From the NCBI GenBank assembly GCA_963693315.1, contig OY856186.1:70640019-70704018 (forward strand): a DNA stretch of 64,000 bases. The letters run 5' to 3'. This document shows, one piece after another, positions 47,380 to 60,456 of this stretch. A model generated the notes under the pieces. It was not told the origin of the DNA and ran no database searches. It saw only the letters and a program-made list of their open reading frames with translations. Source of the DNA: Diogma glabrata (taxonomy: Eukaryota > Arthropoda > Insecta > Diptera > Cylindrotomidae). The position numbers were made by a program, and so were the translations under genes. Numbering within the stretch: position 1 is the stretch's first letter; each line of letters starts with the position of its first letter.

Positions 47380-50300
47380 CAGCAGATGTAAGAACGACAA
47401 TCCTCGTAAAGCCAATGATTAGAACATGCCAGCAGCAAAAAACACTCTAGAGGCGGGGAACAGTACAGCGCCAAGGTAAACACCATTCCACAAGAACTTA
47501 TTGGGAGCAGGGATAGAAACTCACCCTTACCACGTATAGGTTAGCTAGGAGGTTGGACTAAGGGAACGGAAAGGGACTGTTCTAATCATCAGATTAGGAA
47601 ATATGAAGTGGACTATTGAAACCACGACGTCACACGACGATGCAGCGAAGATGACCAAGATAACCACTTAGGTCGTGGAGCAGAAATGCGAGTGCAATTC
47701 AGGCGATTAAGGTGACCATTCTGGGTAGTAAAAAAAGCGATGATAGACCAACTAACGAAAAGCTAATCTCACAACGTCACAATGACTGGGCTCAAGGGTA
47801 TTCCTTTCAAATCAGAATACGTTGTAGCAGACAGTGACGACCAGCATTTGGTAAACTGGCTCGTGGCAGGACTCCTGAATGGAGTAGTTGGTTTCCATTC
47901 ACTTGTGACAAGAATGAGAAATGATATCTCAATCCCTTACAAAATATTCGTCTGCCTTCCAAAGAGCCCTAGGTAGTCAGAAATTTCTGGCACTAAAAGA
48001 AATAGAAATCTTCGGGATGAACATTAGGGAATGAAAGTTCTTTAGCAATCGGGATGATAAAAGAGGCCATATTCTAACTTTAGAAATCAAAGAAAATTCG
48101 AAGGTGCCATATCGGTGAAATAGAATAGCCTCAAATACTGGTTTGGTAAAGTTATCGTGCACGGAACCAGGCAAACGAGAGCAGCGGTGACGGAGGAAAG
48201 GAGCGCTGTCAAGATCTCAAAGGTGGTATTTTAGATACCATCACTGTCCAAGGAAGCGAATGTAATGGTAAGGGCATTCGCTTCGTTAGAGGAAATGGTT
48301 ACAAGAGAGATCGAAGTAGCGTCGCTGGTGTGACCCAGGAAGAAAAAACTGTTTATAGATGAATGTATATCACAAAAATCAGGTTTCGTCACCAGGCCCT
48401 TGGTTTCAATAACAACTTCAAATAAACAGGGAGCATAAGAGGGGGTAATAATACCATCCGAAGAGGTACAGGGGCTAGGGAAATCGTGCAACATGCAGAA
48501 GTGGCTTTCAATAATCGATTGTGACCCAATGCTTACAGTTGGGGAGTTTTTGTCATAATATTTAATAAAAAAAAATATCAGTATGTTCAACGTTTAGAAG
48601 ACACCCTTTTTTGTTACAAAGACAAGTGTTGGACCTAATGATACGAAGCAATGATGTTGGACAGTTCACCATAGAATTATTCTATTAGAACTAGAAAGAA
48701 CGAAAGGGGAATGTCGAAAGAACGAATATCCTCTAGTTGGAACTCTAGCAACATAATCTGAACATTACTTGAGGAGAACCTTGGAAATGACTAACAGCTT
48801 GTAAGATAAAGTGTTTTAGTCAAACGCTATACCACGCTGGAACAAGCTGTCTCAGAGATAAACCTTACAATCAACTAAGCATACGAATCCCGCTGCCCAA
48901 TTACGCAGTCACCCAACCTAAATCTCACTGTAGTAAGATGTCTGTTACAGGATAGTCAGAATGCATGCAAAACGCTGTACATAGTAGACTAGAGAACTGG
49001 GCGAGTCGGTATATTACAAAGAAGTCACTATCTAAGCTTTTCTAGACATTGAAGGAAAAGCACTTCGACAACAGCTCACATGTTGCGGTGGTCAAACTGG
49101 GTCTTAACCAGAAAAACATTAGAGATGCTGAAAATTAGAATTGTGGAAACCAAGTGGAATATCGGTTAAGAACTATAAAATGATCCTTGCTACTACCATA
49201 GTGGTATCTTTTCGTCTCTCATGTGGAGTATGGTGAAAAATAAAAGTCTGGCCATATTAGGTAACCAGAGCATCAAATGCACTAGGCATGTGGTTTACAT
49301 AGTCATTATAACAAGAAAAAAGTTTGAGGAGAGGTCTTAAATTGTTTGACACATGCTTCAGAACTTTTGATCTCTCACTTAAATTTTTGTTGTAAAGCAT
49401 GAGTTTTATAAAAATAAATCCTAGACAGTTGAGACTGTCTCGAAAAATTAAAATCCCAGATGTGGGGGGTTCGAGCAACGTGTAACAGTGTACAAATGTA
49501 TCAGCATGAGCACTATCAGCATCTTGGGTTTGGAAATTGTATGTGCACTGGGAACAACATATTTGGGAGTAACCCTAGATAGTAAGCGCTTATGTTGTAA
49601 CAACTTGAAGATGGTGATTAGTAAAGTCACAAGAGCTCTCGTGGTATGTAAATATCTATCAAGTTGAAAAGGCAAAGAAACCAAGCTATATTAAAGTGGT
49701 AGTGTGACTAGTAATCACCTGTGACTAGTAATCACGTATGGACCAGTAGCTCAAGTATGGACAAGGAGCTCAAAAAAGTACAGAGTAAGAAAATGTAGTA
49801 AAGTAAATGCAATAAAGCATAATGGAGCAATGAGTCCACTACGTACCATCGGAGTGAGGATGTATTCAAATGGTACACGAATAGTTGTAGAACCAAGCTA
49901 GGTGTTCAAGCAGGGGTGTTTGCACTAAGAACCAAATTTATTGAACCAATAGGCACACATCCAATAGCCTTCAAAGGCGAAATTGACACAATCGAAAGGT
50001 GCGCGAACTTTAACTCGACAAAATAATCATTGTCAAACTTTCAAGTAGCCATAAGGGCAATAAACGTATACAGTACATTCAAACTAGTTGAAGCCTGTGT
50101 GGAGAAACATAACAAGCTTAGTTACTAGAACAAAATAACAGTGTACTATACATCTGGTTATGCCGGTATTACAGACAATGAAATAACCAACAGTTTACCA
50201 AAAATGGCTGCAACCACGCTTTTTATTAGGATATAACCCTCCTGTGGTCTTATCACAAGATCCAATCAATCAATTTTATGGGATTAAATTAGAAATAAAT

Positions 50301-50459
50301 GGGCTGAGCCCAAGAATAATCCCACCCAGTCTTAGAGAATCAAAAGAACTAATTTGGTTGTTCAACCTTAAGAAATCAGTAAGAGTAAAGAGGAACAACC
50401 CAACAATACTATTAACAATACTAATGTTATCATTTTCTGCCGAAGTGCAGCTGCAATAA
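47380..50459 (+). mobile_element. Nearly full-span but dead LINE (ORF1-EN-RT-RNase H)
   Basis: Plus-strand fragments occur in the order expected for a Jockey/R1-like LINE. There is an ORF1-side region with one intact 64-codon frame (47782-47976), and an endonuclease remnant near 48470-48620 with CNMQKWLSIIDCD and TVGEFLS. Then come RWNKLSQR (about 48835), an RT GCYHSGIFSSLMWSMV-like block (about 49180-49235), TTYLGVTLDSKRLCCNN (49548) followed by SKVTRALVVCKYL, and VITYGPVA. The RNase H part has AIRAINVYSTFKLVEACVEK and VYYTSGYAGITDNEITNSL. It is riddled with stops and shifts and shorter than an intact element, so internal deletions have occurred. Confidence 0.75.
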
Positions 50460-51920
50460 ATGCGATTTTCAAACCATAACCGGACGCTAACCGCATAACC
50501 GCTCTAATATAATTATTTAGTTTGAGTATGTTTTACAGGCAAGAATGATTAAAAAATTTATCGTCAGTATCTGAGGGAGTGAGCAACCACGTGTTAGATC
50601 TCTACCAAAATGAGGCACGAACGTAATTAATAAACTTAAAAATCGGCTGATATCGGTTGAGAATAACCTTAGTGAATATTCCTAGTCGGTTAGTTTGACA
50701 AAATGGGTATGATAGAGCATAAGTCCACAAAAAATAGTAACACAAGAAAAAGTAATAAAATAGCATAATATCTGATCGACCGTTAAGCATTCTTCGCCGG
50801 CTTTTCATATCTCCTCGCCCCAACAGCTCTACTTATAATGGCAATGATGTTTTGCTGCATAAAAAAACCACCGGTTATTCGGTTTTCAAATATATGTTTT
50901 CTGTGATTTTCTTCTCTTTTCTAATATGTTTTAATATGCATCTGGTTGAAAGCATTTTCTTTTCATTTTGATAAAAAATAATACAAAAACTTTACTTTAT
51001 TTCTGAAATTCATTAAAACTTTGTTTTTTTTGGATATAAAAAGATAACACAGAAAGACAAAAACAAAAAATCAATCAGAAACCCCTTAATTCAGATATCC
51101 AAAAACTCCACAAAATACCTTTTCATTATATTATAAATTATTTCAATTATTTTATTTTTTAATTTGTATAACCTACAAAAAAAATGAATCTGAAATAAAA
51201 TTTCTCATAAAGATCAAACTAATTAGGTAAATAAATTAAATTTTACTCCACAAAAAAGAAAATGAAATGAAAATTATTTTTTTTATTTTTCATTCAACCG
51301 TAAATTTAATGGAAAACAAAAAAGTATTTGGTTAAAAAAATAATTTCGAAGAATAAATAGATATTTTGATTAAATTAAAATCAAATTTTATTATAAGGTA
51401 ATTTTGAAATAAAAGATTTGCAATAATTTTTTTTCCTCTTTTTTCGAGCCTATAAGTAACAACTTAAGAATCAAAAAGTTATGGAGATTTTTATTTTGGG
51501 GTTCGGTAAAGATTATAAGATAAAAGACAAAGTTTTTTTTATCAGAGCCGATAATTTTTTTACTGTTTGTTGAACTTACAATTTTTTTAAATTTCACGCC
51601 TTGCCTTTAATATTCTGTACAAAATATAAACCCACCACTGTCACCAATTGCTAAAATCTTGTTTTCTTGAAATTTGTATATATAATGTTCTTAGAGTGCC
51701 CGAATAGCTGTTTATTTCAGACTTTTATAACTTTAAGTCCTATCGTTCGATTGAGATGAAAGAATTAGCACATAAACTTTTAAACTTTAAGTGTAATTTC
51801 CGATAGTTATAAAAGTTTTTAGACAAAATAGGACAAAGTAGGAGGCATCAAATTTTTTTTTTATTTGTTTGTTTAAATTTTTTTATTTTTTCCCTTAATT
51901 TGTTTGTATTATTTTTACAG
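50460..51920. other. AT-rich intergenic stretch, no gene seen
   Basis: No transposon end, exon or RNA gene recognised; only short low-complexity frames. Confidence 0.45.
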
Positions 51921-51929
51921 ATTAACAAG

Positions 51930-52650
51930 CTATGCATTGTCAGTAACAATTTTAATTTGTTTAATCTTCAGAATAACGGACAAACATTCCTTCTCGCCCA
52001 AACTGTAGTTTCGCTGTGCCGAGTTCAACTTCTTAGAAATGAAGACCACTGGATGTTCTGTAACATAAATGCCTGTTTGAGTCAATACGCATCCTGTCCC
52101 GTCATTGGCATTATTTTTTACTTGGAATAGTTTTGAAAAACCAAAGTTGGCTATAGTAACAGAGCTGTTGTTAACGCTTTCTCGATTGCCTAAAAACCCC
52201 CACCAGCTTCCTCCATCCACTGAAATTTCTTATATGACTTTAGCAAATCAGTGAAAAGAGTTTAAGAGACGTGAACTCATTGCATGCTTAAAATGCTAGT
52301 ACTTGAAGGTGCAAAATAAATGTAGATAAAACTATTAGTAAACACGACCCATAAGCACCGTCATTATTTGATCAACGTTACTGAGTCCGAATGGTATGTG
52401 AACAAAATGATACATAGGACGACTTGGGACAGCAAACGTTGTTTTTTCTAGCGAAGATAATTCATGATGGTAATGGATAAGAATGGAGTTTCATCAAATG
52501 GCATCCTTCAAATCAAGACTGGAAATGAACTGTGATTTGAGTAACCAACTTAAAATTCCTTCCATCTGTGGTTGAGGGTACGGTAATGGTTTGTAATGAA
52601 GCGCTGCTTCGTTGAATAACAACGAAGTGGCATATCAGGTCGCGTACCTA
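51930..52650 (-). mobile_element. Ty3/gypsy-type LTR retrotransposon fragment (RT and RNase H)
   Basis: On the minus strand, 52550-52370 reads SSLDLKDAI, TTFAVPSRPMYHF and IPFGLSN, the reverse-transcriptase blocks before and after the active site region. Then 52140-51930 reads TGCVLTQTGIYVTEHPVVFI and SKKLNSAQRNYSLGEKECLS, the tethered RNase H start. The catalytic YXDD part between them is missing or scrambled and frames change, so it is a dead internal fragment. LTRs were not identified. Confidence 0.75.
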
Positions 52651-52659
52651 GCGAGGTTG

Positions 52660-54280
52660 TATTAATAGCCTCAAACTAGCTGCAATCTATGGGATCTAGA
52701 AAGAAATCCTGCTGCTCCAGCACAAATACTGTAATGTACGCGTGACGCATGATAACACAAGAGGATGTTAAAAAAAACAAGTGAACAGCGTAGACTCTGG
52801 CGACCCCCTTACGTGAAAAAAACCGCGATCACCCAGTCCAACCCCCCACGTCCAACCCCGTCCAACCCCACAAAACATAACTGTAAGATAATTTTAAATT
52901 GATTTGTAATTAAGGTGGAAAGTTCCCGTTAGTGATTGAATTATTTATTCGATTATTGTTTTAATAGGTTAAATTCGTACATAATTTCATGGAAAAGTGG
53001 TAACACTTATTGTTTGTTTTCTAAAAGTAAATATCCCGCGCGGTTACAGTTTGGAATGCACAAACAGAACTAATAAAAATATCGATTGTTTGTTTTACTG
53101 CAAATTGTTATCAATTATCGCTTTTCCGATTATTAGTTTATAAAGTAATATATTTTTATATTAGGTCCCTTTGCTGATCTGTAAAAGAGCAATAATACAG
53201 AATTCCCATGTATTTTTTTATAACACCACACCCGCGATATTTTACAAATTAAAGTAAGTTTATGTCATGTATCGGTTTGATGTTATTGCGTGAATCACCA
53301 ATAAATTGGGGAAGACTGGCACTGATGGTGATTTCTTATCTGGCAGACTTTCATCAGGGATATCAAATGATAACCCAATTCAACGCATTCCCAATGTACA
53401 TGGTGACAACGTCCATCCTATAACACAAGTTCCAGTCGATGTGGTGTAACATCCGGTCACGGTAGGATATCCCATACGAGATATAGACGCTTCCACACTC
53501 AAATGATTAGCCTGTCCAAACCAACACCTACATCATCATTATCAAATAATATTACAATCAATCAATAATAAGGTAAATTTATTAACCATTATCTGCGCAA
53601 AGTCAACAATCCCAACATCAATTATTATAAACCACTTTTTATATTGAATCAAATTATAATACTAAAATCCACAAATAACGGCAGATCTTGGTTTGGTGTC
53701 ATGGAAATAATCGGAATTAAACAGGTTTGACTTCTAAAATAAAATAAAAAAATGGAGGTAGTCCTTGCTACCTATGATAACCGTAAACATCATTGTTGTG
53801 TGGAAAGAAACTTATTTAATCTAGCACCTTCTCCTCTGACTCATACGCGCATGCACCACATGTTCTCACACAGGCATCTCCCCATTCACGCATATACACA
53901 CTCGCACTCATACCCCCCATACACATCCATACTCAGGTATAGGCAATATATTTAAATAACATAAAAAAAAATACTGAAAAATGACTCACCCCATATCTGG
54001 TAACCAGTCCCCCTCTTCCAGCCTCCAATCTCAGTCCTGCATAATAGAGTGCACTGATTCCACTTCAATTCTCATATAACACCAGTACAGGAGGTTGTGT
54101 ATGATTAGTTTGTCTTTCCCCTTTTCTCGTACGTTTTCCAAATTTGCCAGATTGCCTTTTTCTTGGTTCGATTTTGACCAAACAAACAAGCCCCTAGTTT
54201 CCCTTTTCTCTTTTCGATTTGCAAGCCACTACAAAACGATTTTCCACTCAACGTTATCCGGCGCTACTTTTGTTTTGCTA
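52660..54280. other. Intergenic stretch, no gene established
   Basis: 52825-52870 contains a C-rich direct repeat (GTCCAACCCC twice, plus CAGTCCAACCCCCCACGTCC). 53850-53930 is CA-rich. GACTCACCCCATA at 53983-53995 also occurs at 23386-23398 with loosely similar downstream sequence. No gene model follows from these. Confidence 0.35.
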
Positions 54281-54289
54281 TGTTGTAAG

Positions 54290-54725
54290 TAATTGCACAC
54301 AAATTTGAATTCATTGAATTTTATTTATTTTTGAATTTATTGAAACTTAACACATAACAGGTAACTTATTTAAAAATAAAAATTCAAGCAAATATCCCTT
54401 TGAATTACACTATCAGTTTATAATAATTTTACTATCAATTAAATTTGCTTCCGTGTTTTTTAATGGGGCTAATCACCATTGTCCAACTTTCACAAAGGTT
54501 ATATTTTGTTAATTATTATTTTTTTTATTTAATTTTGAAGGTAGTGAATTTATTTATATTAGCATTTATTAATAATTAACGCTAAACAGGTAACTTAAAA
54601 AAACTCAAGCCAAAATCCAATTGAGTTACACAACAAAGCAGTTTATATTAATTTTACTACCAATTAAATTTACTTCGTTGTTTATTAATGGAGCTAAATA
54701 ACCTTGACCAAATTTCACCCAGGCG
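54290..54725. repeat. Tandem duplication, two diverged ~230-bp units
   Basis: ACAGGTAACTTA, TCAAGC.AA.ATCC..TTGA.TTACAC, CAGTTTATA..AATTTTACTA and TTAATGG.GCTAAT occur in the same order beginning near 54356 and 54586. Non-coding. Confidence 0.6.
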
Positions 54726-55084
54726 TTCTCCGTAATCAACGTTTGCATTAAATTTATGATCAGAGATTTCTAGTAGATTCTATTTTAAGAATGCAAATTT
54801 GACTAATTATCACGCAATATAGGCCGAGAAAAGTTTTTCGGTGGATTCTAATTAAAAATTCTTTATCAATTTACTCAACAAACATAATTGCGTTATGGAA
54901 GACTTATTGTAATAAAAAAAAGTCCGAGCGGCAGGTATATCCGCTAGAAATAGGTAGATTTCGGGATCAGACAGTTATGTGTGCAATTAGAATTGGATTT
55001 ATCAGATTACTTTATAAAAAACACTAATTAAAAACAGAAGTATTAAACAAACTTTAAAAATAAACATTATTTTATACAGTTTTT

Positions 55085-56350
<1,266 letters not shown>

Positions 56351-56550
56351 NNNNNNNNNNNNNNNNNNNNNNNNNNNNNNNNNNNNNNNNNNNNNNNNNN
56401 NNNNNNNNNNNNNNNNNNNNNNNNNNNNNNNNNNNNNNNNNNNNNNNNNNNNNNNNNNNNNNNNNNNNNNNNNNNNNNNNNNNNNNNNNNNNNNNNNNNN
56501 NNNNNNNNNNNNNNNNNNNNNNNNNNNNNNNNNNNNNNNNNNNNNNNNNN
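56351..56550. other. Assembly gap, 200 N
   Basis: Exactly 200 N, interrupting the CR1 coding frame. Confidence 0.98.
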
Positions 56551-56691
56551 GAATGCAACATTGTGTCCAAATTTCAAGAGAATCGATCCAGTACATTCCT
56601 AGATTGCCTATTTTGAACCAACGAACATTTACATTTTTATTTATCATATATAGCTATGTAGATAGAAGATAGATAGATAGATTAATAGATT
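56551..56691 (+). repeat. LINE 3'-tail-like sequence and (GATA)n
   Basis: CCAAATTTCAAGAGAATCGA followed by a segment ending ATTTTTATTTATCATATATA and short GATA repeats is typical of insect LINE 3' tails. The family is not determined. Confidence 0.4.
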
Positions 56692-57790
56692 GATCAGTTG
56701 TCGACTACTGAGAATTGAAGAGTATTCCAGTACTAATATCGCAATTAAAAAATGGAGGTTGGTGGTAGAAGGAGGTATTTTGATTATATGTATTTTGTAA
56801 AGTCAAATCATAAAAAAATAAAACAATTTTGTCTGAAAAATACAAAACATTTTGGTGGGGAGGGCCCCCTTATCACTTATGGGTAGAAAAAATAGTTTAC
56901 GACCGATTCTCAGACCTACCGTATATACACATAAAATTTCATGGAAATCGATCAGGCCGTTTCGAAAGAGTAATTGAAGAGTATTCCAGTACTAATATCG
57001 CAATTAAAAAATGGAGGTTGGTGGTAGAAGAGGGAAAATTAGGAATTATATGTATTTTTTAATGTCAAATCATAAAAAAATAAAAATAAAAAATTTTGTC
57101 TGAAATATACAAAAATGTTTGGGGGGAGGGCCCCCCTTATCACTTAAAGCTATAAAACATAGTTTATAACCGATTCTCAGACCTACCGAATATACACATA
57201 AAATTTCATGGAAATCAGTCAGGCCGTTTCGGAGGAGTAATTGAAGAGTATTTCAGTACTAATATCGCAATTAAAAAATGGGCGTTGGAGGTAGAAGGGA
57301 GAAAATGAAGGATTATATGTATTTTTTAATGTCAAATCATAAAAAAATAAAAATAAAAAATTTTGTCTGAAAAATACAAAAAAATTTTGGGGGGAGGGCC
57401 CCCCTTATCACTTAAGGGTATAAAAAATAGTTTATAACTGACTCTCAAACCTACCGTATATACACATAAAATTTCATGGAAATCAGTCAAGCCGTTTCGG
57501 AGGAGTAATTGAAGAGTATTTCATTACTAATATCACAATTAAAAAATGGGGGTTGGTGGTAGAAGGGGGAAAATTAGAGATTATATGTATTTTTTAATGT
57601 CAAATCATAAAAAAATAAAAATAAAAAATTTTGTCTGAAAAATACAAAAAAAATTCGGGGGGAGGGCCCCCCTTATCACTTAAGGGTATACAAAATAGTT
57701 TACGACCGATTCTCAGACCTACCGTATATACACATAAAATTTCATGGAAATCAGTCAAGCCGTTTCGGAGGAGTTTAATTACAAACACTG
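56692..57790. repeat. Four tandem ~267-bp units
   Basis: AATTGAAGAGTATT begins units at 56713, 56972, 57239 and 57507 (periods 259, 267, 268). Each contains AAATGG..GTTGG.GGTAGAAG, a G-rich/C-rich block (GGGGGGAGGGCCCCCCTTAT), CTACCG.ATATACACATAAAA and TTTCATGGAAATC ending CCGTTTCGGAGGAGT. The last unit runs into TTTAATTACAAACACTGTGA, CACGAGAATTT and (TA)n, which resembles a LINE 3' terminus. Short open frames in it are not genes. Confidence 0.8.
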
Positions 57791-57799
57791 TGACACGAG

Positions 57800-57803
<4 letters not shown>

Positions 57804-57887
<84 letters not shown>
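57804..57887. repeat. (TA)n microsatellite, left of MITE
   Basis: About 42 TA units bordering the inverted-repeat element at 57888. Confidence 0.95.
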
Positions 57888-60106
<2,219 letters not shown>

Positions 60107-60357
60107 ATGGCTAATCCTTTTGATAGTGATAATGATATCTTGGAAGGATTTTTTATGTCCGATTTGTAAAGAAGATTTAAAAACACCAGAACGTCTAACA
60201 TCACACGTCGAGAATTTGCACTCAGAAGAACAAGATTTATTGAAATCATTGAAAGATATTTTTAGTATTGCAAGGAAAAAAATATATAAAAGTTATTGAT
60301 GAAACAGTGGAATTAGCAAGAAATTTTGATGAACCAGATCATCAATCAACAATTTAA
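60107..60357 (+). pseudogene. Rabenosyn-5-like N-terminal zinc-finger exon, frameshifted
   Basis: Rabenosyn-5 is a Rab4/Rab5 effector in endosome recycling whose N-terminus is a C2H2 zinc finger. From ATG at 60107 the frame reads MANPFDSDNDILEGF. After removing one T from the T6 run at 60149-60154 it continues LCPICKEDLKTPERLTSHVE, then NLHSEEQDLLKSLKDIF. All zinc ligands (C..C...H....H type) are present. A second shift within the A/T-rich stretch near 60280-60292 restores VIDETVELARNFDEPDHQST before a stop (60355). Both breaks are in homopolymer-rich runs, so either this is a pseudogene or the draft has indel errors. No FYVE domain or later exon was found to the right. Confidence 0.6.
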
Positions 60358-60456
60358 GATAAGTTATTGTTTTATTTTATATTAGTATTGAAATTTAGTT
60401 TTTTTTTTGTGTGTTTTAACTTGGGTATTTTGATGACAGGCTAATTATACAAAATA

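Noticed and set aside
48231..48590. 119-codon minus-strand ORF
   Set aside because: It is antisense to the endonuclease region of the plus-strand LINE remnant and has no own similarity.
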